From Actinomycetes bacterium (GTDB taxonomy: Bacteria; Actinomycetota; Thermoleophilia; Solirubrobacterales; 70-9): 20,199 nt of DNA. Within the stretch, counting starts at the first letter, position 1; every line of letters begins with the position of its first letter. Below, one piece after another: positions 1-7,085 of the stretch. The stretch covers positions 1 to 20,199 of the forward strand of contig JAEZIQ010000151.1 of the NCBI GenBank assembly GCA_023436605.1, read 5' to 3'. The notes beneath the pieces were generated by a model. The model was not told the origin of the DNA. It made no database searches and worked only from the letters and a program-made list of their open reading frames with translations. Made by a program: the position numbers and the translations under genes.

Positions 1-1
1 C

Positions 2-301
2 GGCGGCAGGGAATGCGGCGGTCCGGCCGCCTCGGCGGCGATGAAGCGCCTTGCCACCGGCCAGCAGGTCACGGTCACCTCGGACCCGACCCAGGATCGC
101 CGCGACCATTACGGCCGTCTCCTCGCCTACGTCGACCGGGGCAACCAGGACCTCGGGTTCACCCTCGTCGAGCGAGGTCTCGCCTCCGCTTACCCCTACG
201 ACGGTCCTTTCCAGCGATACCCGAGGTACGCCAGGGCCGACCAACTGGCTCGGGAGGCAGGCCGCGGAAGCTGGGCCCACTGCGACATCTCACCCGGCTA
301 G
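2..301 (+). CDS. Staphylococcal nuclease-like (SNase/TNase) protein, 5' partial
   Basis: Only the C-terminal ~99 residues are inside the window. The frame is open from base 2, and the ATG at 41 is internal because the residues before it (ECGGPAASAA, encoded at 11-40) belong to the family. Seen: the ECGG motif, then SDPTQDRRDHYGRLLAYV, which is the family segment carrying the catalytic Arg of the D-x-YGR motif, then a final W near the C-terminus, as usual. SNase-domain proteins are Ca2+-dependent phosphodiesterases that cut DNA and RNA, often secreted or membrane-anchored. The Ca2+-binding Asp residues and any signal peptide lie upstream and cannot be seen. The gene converges on the DUF167 gene, with a hairpin between them. 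Confidence 0.85.
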   Translation, partial: GGRECGGPAASAAMKRLATGQQVTVTSDPTQDRRDHYGRLLAYVDRGNQDLGFTLVERGLASAYPYDGPFQRYPRYARADQLAREAGRGSWAHCDISPG

Positions 302-317
302 TCCCAGTCCCTCCAAC

Positions 318-360
318 GAGATGCGAGAAGTCAGGGATAATCGCCGACTTCTCGCATCTC
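318..360. terminator. Perfect 15-bp inverted repeat, likely bidirectional terminator
   Basis: Left arm 318-332 (GAGATGCGAGAAGTC) is exactly the reverse complement of right arm 346-360, with a 13-base loop. It sits between two convergent genes (stops at 301 and 374), where it could terminate transcription from both sides. There is no T-run after either arm, so it would be a tract-less hairpin of the kind often seen in high-GC actinobacteria. It could also be a copy of a dispersed palindromic repeat. Confidence 0.65.
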
Positions 361-373
361 GATGCACGCGGGG

Positions 374-619
374 TTAGGGGAGCTCGATCAGCTTGTCGCG
401 GGAGGTTTCGCCCTGGATGATCCGGATCTTTGACTTCGGGACCTTGAACTCCTTGGCGAGCAGGGCGAGCAGGGCCTTGTTGGCCTTGCCGTCAACCGGT
501 GGGGCGGTGACCCGGACCCCCAGGACCTGGTCCCCGGTCGCCGGGTCCTCCCTGTAGCCGGTGACCTCGCTCCGCGAGGCTTTGGGCTGGAGGCGGACGC
601 GGATTCGCCGGTTGCTCAA
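374..619 (-). CDS. DUF167 / UPF0235 (YggU-like) family protein
   Basis: 81 residues, close to the usual size of this small alpha/beta family. Recognisable conserved parts are the N-terminal RIRVRLQPKASR strand, the central RVTAPPVDGKANKALLALLA segment (PPVDGKAN is the family hallmark) and the K-S-K-I-R-I-I-QGETSRDK end. The molecular function is unknown, so none is assigned. The start is a TTG at 619; an in-frame TAG (the stop of the VWA gene, 632-634) lies five codons upstream, so no other start is available. It follows the VWA gene by 12 bases and is probably the last gene of the MoxR-VWA operon. No clear ribosome-binding site is visible, so translation may depend on coupling to the upstream gene. 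Confidence 0.88.
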   Translation of the reverse strand: MSNRRIRVRLQPKASRSEVTGYREDPATGDQVLGVRVTAPPVDGKANKALLALLAKEFKVPKSKIRIIQGETSRDKLIELP

Positions 620-631
620 GGCGGGCTGGAA

Positions 632-2062
632 CTAGTAGCGGTGGCCGGAGGTGTACTTGCGGGCCGGGGACGACGTCGTCTCGACCTTGCCGGAGGCGAC
701 CACGTCGACGAACTGCTCGAGGTGCTCGGTCTTCCAGCATTCGAAGGCACCGTCGCAGAACGGGGTGTAGGCACTCATCACCGAGTCTCCGTAGTTCCAG
801 TAGAGCTCAGGTTCCGGGTTGAGCCAGAAGGTGCGGTTGGCCCGGTCGGCGACGCGGGCGAAGGCGTCCTCGGCCGGCGGTCTGCCGTTGGTGCGGGCGT
901 CTCCGAGCACGATCACGGTCGAACGTGGCCCGAGGTCGGCTGCGACGTCGGCGTAGAACTCGTTCCAGACGCGGCCGTAGTCGGTGTACCCGGAGATGTC
1001 GGCGACCCCACCGGTCGAAGTGATCTTTTCAGCGATCGCGGTGAAATCCCGCTCATCCTCGAAGACATGGGTGACCTCCGAGATCCGTTCGATGAAGACG
1101 AAGCTGCGCAGCTTGCGAAACGAGTCGTGGAGTGCGTGAAGCACCGAGAGAAAGAAGGTCGAGGCCGAGCTGACCGAGGTCGAGACATCGCAGAGCACGT
1201 AGATCTCAGGCTTGCGGGGGCGTCGCGGGCGGTACTTCAGGTTGAGCGGCACGCCACCGGTCTCGAGCGAGGAACGCATGGTCCGGCGCACGTCGACCGT
1301 GCGTCCTCGCTTGGCCCCGCGCGGGTCGTGGCCCAGAGTGGCCAGCCGGCGCTTCATCTGGGCAACCGCCTTGTGGACGGCGGCCAGATCCTGTGCACCC
1401 CGCATCGGCAGGGCCCGGTTCAGTTCGGAAAGGGGACGGGCCGGTGGCAGCTGGCCCTGGCGCTGGATCTGCTGGCGCTGGAGCTCACGGCGGAGCTGCC
1501 GTTCGAAACGGGCGATCTGGTCGCGGTCGAGCGGGTTGCCTTCACCCTCGGCGTCACCGCTCGTGTCAGAGGAGGGGGAGAGGCCGAGACCGCGGCGGAT
1601 CCGCTGCATGTCGACTCCGACCACACCACTGCTCTCGCCCTGTCGGCCGAAGGCCTCGATCGCCAGCCGGGCCAGCTCGTTCATCGCCGACTCGTCGCCC
1701 TCGGCGATCGCCTGGCGGATCGCCTCGGCGAGGGCCTCCATGCTGAGCTCCTCACGGGCTGCCTCGGAAAGCTGGGCCGACCTGCCTTCCCCACCTTCCG
1801 GCGAGTACTCGAGAGCGGCTTCCTCGGTCGCCCGGAAGAAATGGCGGTCGAAGATCAGGTCGAAGATCTCCCGATCCTTCGGTGATTTGGCAACCGTGGT
1901 CGCCAGTGCCTCCTTGAAATCGACCGGCGAAGTCCAGGGCACGATCTCGAGCGCCCGGAAGGCGTCCTGGATCTCGGAGGTGCCGATGGCCACGTCCTCT
2001 GAGCGAAGTTCCTCGCAGAAAGCGAGGATCTGTTCCGCCATCCCTGAGGGCGCCTGAGACAT
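632..2062 (-). CDS. VWA domain-containing CoxE-like protein
   Basis: 476 residues. The N-terminal ~280 residues are mostly helical and charged, with a Gln/Arg-rich stretch at 185-205. The C-terminal part (about 285-460) is a von Willebrand factor A domain of the CoxE type. It carries a MIDAS metal site with DVSTS at 292-296, a Thr in the SGYTDYG segment near 360, and GDART at 387-391. Such proteins partner a MoxR ATPase and are thought to act together as a metal-dependent chaperone or cofactor-insertion machine. The start ATG at 2062 shares one base with the TGA of the MoxR gene (TGATG), which implies translational coupling. The same frame is open further upstream, but that part runs through the MoxR gene and is not coding. 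No CO dehydrogenase or other target enzyme is present nearby, so the client is unknown. Confidence 0.9.
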   Translation of the reverse strand: MSQAPSGMAEQILAFCEELRSEDVAIGTSEIQDAFRALEIVPWTSPVDFKEALATTVAKSPKDREIFDLIFDRHFFRATEEAALEYSPEGGEGRSAQLSEAAREELSMEALAEAIRQAIAEGDESAMNELARLAIEAFGRQGESSGVVGVDMQRIRRGLGLSPSSDTSGDAEGEGNPLDRDQIARFERQLRRELQRQQIQRQGQLPPARPLSELNRALPMRGAQDLAAVHKAVAQMKRRLATLGHDPRGAKRGRTVDVRRTMRSSLETGGVPLNLKYRPRRPRKPEIYVLCDVSTSVSSASTFFLSVLHALHDSFRKLRSFVFIERISEVTHVFEDERDFTAIAEKITSTGGVADISGYTDYGRVWNEFYADVAADLGPRSTVIVLGDARTNGRPPAEDAFARVADRANRTFWLNPEPELYWNYGDSVMSAYTPFCDGAFECWKTEHLEQFVDVVASGKVETTSSPARKYTSGHRY

Positions 2063-2994
2063 CAGCCGGTGCCGTTCGAGGACCCGCTGCCGTTGCTCGA
2101 GGAGCCGCCCAGTCGGGGCACGATCTTTTCGGCAACCAGATCGAGGTCGGTGCGGTGCTTGATGATGATCGAGAGCGATTCCCGGAAGGTTTTCTCGTCG
2201 ATGTCGTCGGCGCCCATCAGGATCAAGGTCCGGGCCCAGTCGATCGCCTCGGCGATCGAGGGCGGCTTCTTCAGATCGAGTTCCCGGACCATGTCGACCA
2301 CGTCGACCAGCCGTCCGGCCAGGGCCTCGTCGATCTCCGGCGCGTGAAGACGGATGATCTCGATCTCCCGTTCCCGGGTCGGGTAATCGAGCCAGAGGTA
2401 GAGGCAGCGACGCTTGAGCGCCTCGGTCAGCTCGCGGGAATTGTTCGAGGTGAGCAGCACGATCGGATGGGTCGTGGCACTGATCTGACCCATCTCGGGG
2501 ATCGTGATCTGGAAATCGGACAGGAGCTCCAGCAGCATCGCCTCGAATTCCTGATCGGTCTTGTCGATCTCGTCGATCAGCAGGACGACAGGTTCCGGGT
2601 TTGCGATCGCCTTCATCAGCGGTCGTTCGAGCAGAAACTCCTCGGTGAAGATCTCGCCCATCCCGACCGGCCCGGACGCCTCGTCCTGGACCGAAGCGGT
2701 GGCCTGGATCTGAAGCAGCTGCTTGCGGTAGTTCCACTCGTAGAGGGCCTTCGCCTCGTCGAGTCCCTCGTAGCACTGGAGCCGCACCAGTTCGCGGCCG
2801 GTCGAGCGTGAAAGTGCCTTGGCGAGTTCGGTCTTGCCGACTCCGGCGGGGCCTTCGACCAGGACCGGCTTGCCCAGACGCTGAGCGAGGAAGGCGATCA
2901 GCGCGGTCGAGTCGTCGGCGAGGTAGGCCGCGTCACGCAGCGCGTCGGCGACTTCGGCGGGACTGTCGGGAACGGATTGGGGAGTTGCTGCCAT
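2062..2994 (-). CDS. MoxR-family AAA+ ATPase (CoxD-like)
   Basis: 310 residues. Seen: Walker A GPAGVGKT at 48-55, Walker B VVLLIDEID around 136-144, sensor-1 TSNNSRE at 182-188 and a KRRC segment at 194-197 that would supply the arginine finger. The C-terminus ends in a low-complexity Ser/Gly/Asn tail (from about 296). MoxR ATPases use ATP hydrolysis to remodel or mature partner proteins, usually together with a VWA protein, and here the VWA gene overlaps its stop codon. The ATG at 2994 has no convincing ribosome-binding site, but a TATTGT box lies seven bases upstream, which fits a leaderless transcript. It is transcribed divergently from the PPK2 gene. Confidence 0.93.
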   Translation of the reverse strand: MAATPQSVPDSPAEVADALRDAAYLADDSTALIAFLAQRLGKPVLVEGPAGVGKTELAKALSRSTGRELVRLQCYEGLDEAKALYEWNYRKQLLQIQATASVQDEASGPVGMGEIFTEEFLLERPLMKAIANPEPVVLLIDEIDKTDQEFEAMLLELLSDFQITIPEMGQISATTHPIVLLTSNNSRELTEALKRRCLYLWLDYPTREREIEIIRLHAPEIDEALAGRLVDVVDMVRELDLKKPPSIAEAIDWARTLILMGADDIDEKTFRESLSIIIKHRTDLDLVAEKIVPRLGGSSSNGSGSSNGTG

Positions 2995-3045
2995 GCCTTG
3001 GACAATACGACGACGGGTCCGTCGGTGGCGCGATAATCAGCACAG
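2995..3045. promoter_or_regulatory. Divergent promoter region, moxR / ppk2
   Basis: This 51-base gap must carry the promoters of both flanking genes. On the + strand GATAAT (3032-3037) is a good -10 box, eight bases before the PPK2 ATG. On the - strand TATTGT (3007 to 3002) lies seven bases before the MoxR ATG. Both spacings would place the transcription start at or near the start codon (leaderless mRNA). No convincing -35 box is seen for either. Confidence 0.45.
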
Positions 3046-3801
3046 ATGGGACGACTCGACGAAGCAGACCTCTCGCTCAAGTACTCGAAGGAAGAAGGCG
3101 CCGAGCGCCTCGAGGAAGCGCAGGAACGGGTAGCTGCCCTGCGCCTCACGCTCGGGGGCCAGATCGGTTCCGGCAAGATCGGGCCGCCGGTGTGTGTGAT
3201 CTTCGAGGGGTGGGACGCCTCCGGCAAGGGTGGCGCGATCAAGCGGCTCGTGTATCCGATGGATCCGCGGCACGTACGGGTCTCCCAGTTCGCGGCGCCG
3301 ACCGAGGACGAGAAGCGGCATCACTTCCTCTGGCGCTTCTGGCCGAAGCTGCCGGGCTGGGGAGGCATGGCGGTTTTCGACCGTTCCTGGTACGGACGGG
3401 TTCTGGTCGAACGGGTCGAGGAGTTCGCTACCAAGAAGGAATGGAAGCGTTCCTACCGGGAGATCCGGAACTTCGAACAGGCCCTGACCGACGAGGGCAC
3501 GATCCTGGTCAAGCTCTGGATGCACCTTTCCGAGGAAGAGCAGCTCAAACGCTTCGAAGCACGGGCGGACGATCCACTGAAGAAGTGGAAGCTGACCGAC
3601 GAGGACTGGCGAAACCGGGAAAAGCGGGAGCTCTACGAGGAGGCGGTCGAGGACATGTTCGAAAAGACCTCGACCGATGACGCGCCGTGGACGGTGATCC
3701 CCGGGGAGAACAAGCGTTACGCCCGGGTTGCCGTGATCGAAACCGTGATCGAGGCGATGGAAGCCGGCATGAAGCGCTGGGACATCCCGCTTCCGGACTA
3801 G
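3046..3801 (+). CDS. ppk2: Polyphosphate kinase 2 (PPK2) family protein
   Basis: 251 residues, a single PPK2 domain. Seen: Walker A GWDASGKGG at 55-63, Walker B DRSWYGR at 112-118, and the lid-module region around 170-191 with ARADDPLKKWKLTDEDWRNR, all characteristic of the family. PPK2 enzymes transfer phosphate between polyphosphate and nucleotides, typically making NDP or NTP from NMP or NDP in the cytosol. The subclass (NMP- or NDP-phosphorylating) cannot be settled by eye. The ATG at 3046 lacks a Shine-Dalgarno site and follows a good -10 box by eight bases, so the mRNA may be leaderless. The TAG stop overlaps the stop codon of the convergent gene in the palindrome CTAG. Confidence 0.95.
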   Translation: MGRLDEADLSLKYSKEEGAERLEEAQERVAALRLTLGGQIGSGKIGPPVCVIFEGWDASGKGGAIKRLVYPMDPRHVRVSQFAAPTEDEKRHHFLWRFWPKLPGWGGMAVFDRSWYGRVLVERVEEFATKKEWKRSYREIRNFEQALTDEGTILVKLWMHLSEEEQLKRFEARADDPLKKWKLTDEDWRNREKRELYEEAVEDMFEKTSTDDAPWTVIPGENKRYARVAVIETVIEAMEAGMKRWDIPLPD

Positions 3802-4199
3802 TCCAGGGGAATATCGGTTACCCGAGGAGCCGGCGGCTCTTCCGGCTCTTCCCGGGATTTATGGCCGTCAGCGCCGGAGCTGCCCGGGCTTCCTGCCTTC
3901 TCTGCGTAAGCATCGAGGAAGGCTTTCAGGACTCCCATCGCCTCGTGCTGGATCGATTCGGCCTGCTGCCTAAGTTCCGGTGAAACCGTGTGGCGGAACA
4001 GTTCAGCCGAACGGCAGATCGGGCACCACTCGAGGCAGCCGTGACCGCCTCCCTCTCTCGCTCCCGAATCGGGCTGGCCGTTCACGCCCGGATCGGACTC
4101 GGACTCGGCGCTGCTCCTCCCGGCTCTTGACTGGGAAAACTGGCCCCAGAAACGGTCGGCTCCCGGCTGAAGTTCATTTGGTTCGGACTTCTGCGACAT
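3798..4199 (-). CDS. Uncharacterised small protein with HxC-x3-CxxC cluster, ArsA-linked
   Basis: 133 residues; not a family I can name. The N-terminal ~50 residues are polar and look disordered. A compact Cys cluster follows (H53, C55, C59, C62 in GHGCLEWCPICR), then a helical segment at 63-100 (RSAELFRHTVSPELRQQAES onward), then a disordered Glu/Pro-rich tail. The cluster could bind zinc or another metal, or be redox-active. The start chosen is the ATG at 4199, which overlaps the end of the ArsA gene by 26 bases and so implies coupled expression; the frame is open further upstream but only inside arsA. I have the impression that similar CPxCR-plus-helix proteins sit beside ArsA-type ATPases in other actinobacteria, but this is from memory. 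It could be an ArsA adaptor or client-binding factor. Confidence 0.75.
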   Translation of the reverse strand: MSQKSEPNELQPGADRFWGQFSQSRAGRSSAESESDPGVNGQPDSGAREGGGHGCLEWCPICRSAELFRHTVSPELRQQAESIQHEAMGVLKAFLDAYAEKAGSPGSSGADGHKSREEPEEPPAPRVTDIPLD

Positions 4200-5367
4200 G
4201 CGATTCCTCGAAGATGATCTCCAGGGTGTCCTCCTCGAATGAGGCCTTCGTCGGGCTTCGTCTGGCAAGCCCGGAAGGGAGCATGATAGTCCGCCTCACT
4301 TCGCCCACCTGAACCAGCAGTTCCTCACCGGCCTGCTGGAGCCTGACTTCGCCCTTCTCGGTGAATGGGGCCAGGATCCGGATCACGGTGCGCCCGTCTT
4401 CGGTCGTGACCTCGCGGGGCATGCCGGAATGGAGCAGGGCGGTCGGGTCGATCTCCCCGAAAAGGTCGTTCGAGAGCCGGCCGTGCATTTCGGCTCCGAT
4501 CACTTCCCGGTCGAAGTAGCGAGCGGTCAGGACCGGCACCGGCGCGAAGCCTGCCTCGACCGATTCCAGCTGTTCGGTCTGCTGTTTGCGCCAGCCGGCG
4601 AAGTAGCTGTCGGACACTTCATCCGGGAACACCCGGTTGACGATCACGGCGTCGGTCAGATAACCGAAGAGGCAAAGGTGGGTGAAAGTGCGGCGGGCCT
4701 CGTTGATCACCATGCGGTCAGGGTTCATGACCAGGCGAATCGAACAGTTCTCGTGGTCGCGAAGGATCTCGTCCATCGCCAGGAGGTTCCCGATCAGATG
4801 CTCGACTTCATCCATCAGCTCCGGTTCCGGCACCGGGATCTCGAGCGCCTTGGCCAGCGGGGCCGCCTTGCTCAGCAGGGTACGGTTCCAGGGGAAGACC
4901 TTCCGCACCCACCAGGAGGCGACCTCGGGATAGCCGAGCAGGCGAAGGGTCTCGCCGCTCGGCGCACAGTCGACGATCACCACATCAAACTCGCCTTTGT
5001 CCCAGTGACGTTTGATCTGAAGCAGGGAGAAGAGCTCGTCCAGCCCGGGCGGGACGCTCAGCTCCTCGGCCCGGACCTGGTCGACACCCTTGCTCTGGAG
5101 CAGCCCGCTCATCCAGGCGGCGACCCGGTCCCAGTTCCGACGCATCTCGGCTTCGGCGATCACTTCCTGGCCGAAGAGGCCGTCGCTCACCTCAACCGGG
5201 TCCGGTCCCAATTTGACCCCGAGCGAGTCGGAAAGGCTGTGGGCAGGATCGGTCGAGAGGATCACCGTGCGGTGCCCGGCGGCCGCACAACGGCGGGCCG
5301 TGGCGGCCGCGACGCTGGTCTTGCCGACACCTCCTTTGCCCGTATAGAGGATTGTGCGGGGTGGCAT
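4174..5367 (-). CDS. ArsA/GET3-type ATPase with C-terminal Hsp20-like domain
   Basis: 397 residues. The deviant Walker A GKGGVGKT at 10-17 with the signature Lys at 11, the switch segment STDPAHSLSDSLG at 38-50 and the Walker B-like IVDCAPSGETLRLL at 131-144 identify the ArsA/Get3 branch of the MinD-like ATPases. The last ~75 residues (VIRILAPFTEKGEVRLQQAG onward) look like the beta-rich ArsA Hsp20-like (alpha-crystallin-type) domain found on many actinobacterial and plant homologues. Only one ATPase domain is present, and no arsenite permease (ArsB/Acr3) or ArsR lies nearby. A role in protein targeting or as a chaperone is therefore as likely as arsenite efflux. ATG at 5367 is chosen because it directly precedes the P-loop strand; an upstream extension would overlap the divergent lipoprotein gene. 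Confidence 0.92.
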   Translation of the reverse strand: MPPRTILYTGKGGVGKTSVAAATARRCAAAGHRTVILSTDPAHSLSDSLGVKLGPDPVEVSDGLFGQEVIAEAEMRRNWDRVAAWMSGLLQSKGVDQVRAEELSVPPGLDELFSLLQIKRHWDKGEFDVVIVDCAPSGETLRLLGYPEVASWWVRKVFPWNRTLLSKAAPLAKALEIPVPEPELMDEVEHLIGNLLAMDEILRDHENCSIRLVMNPDRMVINEARRTFTHLCLFGYLTDAVIVNRVFPDEVSDSYFAGWRKQQTEQLESVEAGFAPVPVLTARYFDREVIGAEMHGRLSNDLFGEIDPTALLHSGMPREVTTEDGRTVIRILAPFTEKGEVRLQQAGEELLVQVGEVRRTIMLPSGLARRSPTKASFEEDTLEIIFEESHVAEVRTK

Positions 5368-5395
5368 TGGGGGCGAGCGTATAGCCTGCCCCGAC
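5368..5395. promoter_or_regulatory. Compact divergent promoter, arsA / lipoprotein
   Basis: Only 28 bases separate the chosen start codons. Back-to-back TAnnnT boxes are visible: TACGCT on the - strand (5381 to 5376), eight bases before the ArsA ATG, and TAGCCT on the + strand (5382-5387), eight bases before the TTG of the lipoprotein. If both are real -10 elements, the two promoters abut and would compete for polymerase. No -35 boxes are evident. Confidence 0.3.
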
Positions 5396-6013
5396 TTGGA
5401 ACGGCTGCGAATTCCTTTTGCGATCACCGTGCTGCTGGTACTCCTGTCGGGTCTGGCCGGCTGTGGCAGCAGTGATCCGGACCCGGCCGATGTGCTCGAC
5501 CGGGCGCTGGCCAGGGAGAACCTCGCCAGCTTTGGCACCGGCCCGGATGGCCCCACCGCGGGAATCGTCTCGGTTCAGGCTCTGGGCTTCGAAGACAGCA
5601 TCCTCAACGAGCGGCAGGTCGTCGCGAAACCGTCGGTGATGAGTGAGATACGCGGTGCCCTAGGAGCCGACTCCGGGCTCCGTGGCCTGGTCGAGGGCCT
5701 CGAGTACGAAGGCAGCGAAGACCTCGACGGGGTCGAGGTGGATCACATCTCCGGCTCGATCGAAGTCGGTGGGCTGGCGCGGGCATTGGAGGAGGGCGGG
5801 GGCGAGGACGTCGGTTCACTGGCCGGGATCGCGGACGTCGATCTCGAGAAATCGCTGGCCGGGGCCGAGTTCGACCTCTACTCGGATCCGGGAGACAGCG
5901 CGATCCGGAGACTGGATTTGACCCTGGCCTTCGACGACCCGGACAATGCACTTCCGGCCACCCGGATACGGTTCTCTCTGACCCCGGACAAACCGGACCG
6001 AACCTTCCAGTAG
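5396..6013 (+). CDS. Probable lipoprotein, LppX/LprAFG-like
   Basis: 205 residues from the TTG at 5396. The N-terminus is a lipoprotein signal: MERLR, a hydrophobic core, then lipobox LAGC with the lipidated Cys at 23, followed by GSSDPDP. The mature part has the feel of the LppX/LprAFG family of envelope lipoproteins, with a GVEVDHISGSIEVGGLARAL segment like their conserved V-x-H-x-x-G core and a beta-strand-rich end. These proteins bind or carry lipids at the outer face of the membrane; the assignment is tentative. A GTG at 5354 is also in frame, but it would overlap the ArsA start and add 14 residues before the signal, so TTG at 5396 is preferred. It is followed after 18 bases by the exchanger gene and is probably cotranscribed with it. 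Confidence 0.75.
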   Translation: MERLRIPFAITVLLVLLSGLAGCGSSDPDPADVLDRALARENLASFGTGPDGPTAGIVSVQALGFEDSILNERQVVAKPSVMSEIRGALGADSGLRGLVEGLEYEGSEDLDGVEVDHISGSIEVGGLARALEEGGGEDVGSLAGIADVDLEKSLAGAEFDLYSDPGDSAIRRLDLTLAFDDPDNALPATRIRFSLTPDKPDRTFQ

Positions 6014-6031
6014 AGAGCAGCCCGAAAGCAC

Positions 6032-7060
6032 ATGGAATATTTCCTTCTAATCGTCAGTTTCGCGGTGATTCTGACCGGCGCGCTGCTCTTCACCAACGCG
6101 ATCGAGTGGCTGGGCCACAAGCTCAATCTCGGTGAGGGCGCGGTTGGATCGATTCTCGCGGCGGTCGGTACCGCGATGCCGGAGACCCTGATCCCGATCG
6201 TGGCGATCATCGGGGCTGCCTCCGGCTCGGGTGATGTTGCCGTCGGAGCGATCGTCGGAGCCCCGTTCCTTCTGGCCACCATCGCGATGGCCCTGGTCGG
6301 CATCTCGGCGCTTGCCTACATCAAGCGCCGCCCCCAGGGCAAGCATCTCGACGTCCACGTCGAGACCCTGGACCGCGACCTGATCTTCTTCATGATCTTC
6401 TTCTCGCTCGCCCTGGTCGTAGGCGTGGTCGACGTTCCGCAGGGCGTCCAGATCGGGGCCGGCGTGATCTGCCTGCTGGCCTATGTCTACTACGTGGTGA
6501 TGACGATCCGCAACAGCGGTGACGTCTCCGAGAGCCACGAGATGGACCCGCTGATCATGGATCGACGGAGCGACCGCGAGGGCGGTCCGCCGAACGCGAT
6601 CATGGTCATCCAGTTGCTTCTCGGGCTTGGCGCGATGGTCGGCGGTGCGCACCTTTTCGTCCACGAACTGCTCAACGTTGCCGAACACCTTGGCGTCTCG
6701 GCGATCATCCTCTCGCTGATCCTCGCACCCCTGGCGACCGAGCTACCCGAAAAGGCGAACTCGTTCTTCTGGGTCCGGGACGGCAAGGACAGTCTCGCGC
6801 TCGGCAACATCACGGGCGCGATGGTTTTCCAGTCGACCATCCCGGTGGCGATCGGAATGATCTTCATCGACTGGTCACTCGACAAGTTCGCGGTGCTCTC
6901 GATGGGTCTCGGTCTGGCGGGTGGCGCCGTCGCCTACTGGGCACTGCGCAAGAACGGGGAGTTCGGAAAGATCTCGATCACCCTCTGGGCGCTGCTCTAC
7001 CTGTCTTTCCTCGCCTTCGTCATCCTGAGCGGCGACACAGGCCACACCGGCGGCCACTAA
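6032..7060 (+). CDS. CaCA-superfamily Na+/Ca2+ exchanger-like membrane protein
   Basis: 342 residues with about ten hydrophobic helices and the two inverted alpha-repeats of the cation/Ca2+ exchanger family. Alpha-1 (about 34-80) contains GTAMPET at 46-52 and GDVAVGAIVGAPF at 67-79. Alpha-2 (about 219-270) contains ATELPEK at 235-241 and LALGNITGAMVFQ at 255-267. The two acidic residues at the centre (E51, E240) are kept. Several other positions differ from canonical GTSLPE and GNxxGSNxFN motifs, so the ion may not be Ca2+ (see findings). A soluble loop of about 25 residues (162-188) separates the halves. No strong ribosome-binding site is visible in the 18-base gap after the lipoprotein gene, so coupling is plausible. 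Confidence 0.9.
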   Translation: MEYFLLIVSFAVILTGALLFTNAIEWLGHKLNLGEGAVGSILAAVGTAMPETLIPIVAIIGAASGSGDVAVGAIVGAPFLLATIAMALVGISALAYIKRRPQGKHLDVHVETLDRDLIFFMIFFSLALVVGVVDVPQGVQIGAGVICLLAYVYYVVMTIRNSGDVSESHEMDPLIMDRRSDREGGPPNAIMVIQLLLGLGAMVGGAHLFVHELLNVAEHLGVSAIILSLILAPLATELPEKANSFFWVRDGKDSLALGNITGAMVFQSTIPVAIGMIFIDWSLDKFAVLSMGLGLAGGAVAYWALRKNGEFGKISITLWALLYLSFLAFVILSGDTGHTGGH

Positions 7061-7085
7061 CCGGCGCCCCCCGCCGCTCAAGCTT

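Noticed and set aside
641..1885. A 414-codon open frame on the + strand opposite the VWA gene
   Set aside because: The - strand encodes a recognisable MIDAS domain; the opposite reading is only a GC-driven shadow.
2063..2776. N-terminal extension of the VWA protein by 238 codons
   Set aside because: It would lie wholly inside the MoxR gene in another frame. The TGATG junction at 2064-2060 gives a natural coupled start.
632..2994. The MoxR-VWA pair as part of a CO dehydrogenase (cox) cluster or a MoxR-based defence system
   Set aside because: There is no molybdenum hydroxylase subunit and no nuclease or toxin effector in the operon. The neighbouring PPK2 gene is divergent and not part of it.
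4429..5475. A 348-codon open frame on the + strand opposite the ArsA gene
   Set aside because: ArsA motifs are unambiguous on the - strand. The antisense frame also runs into the divergent promoter and the lipoprotein gene.
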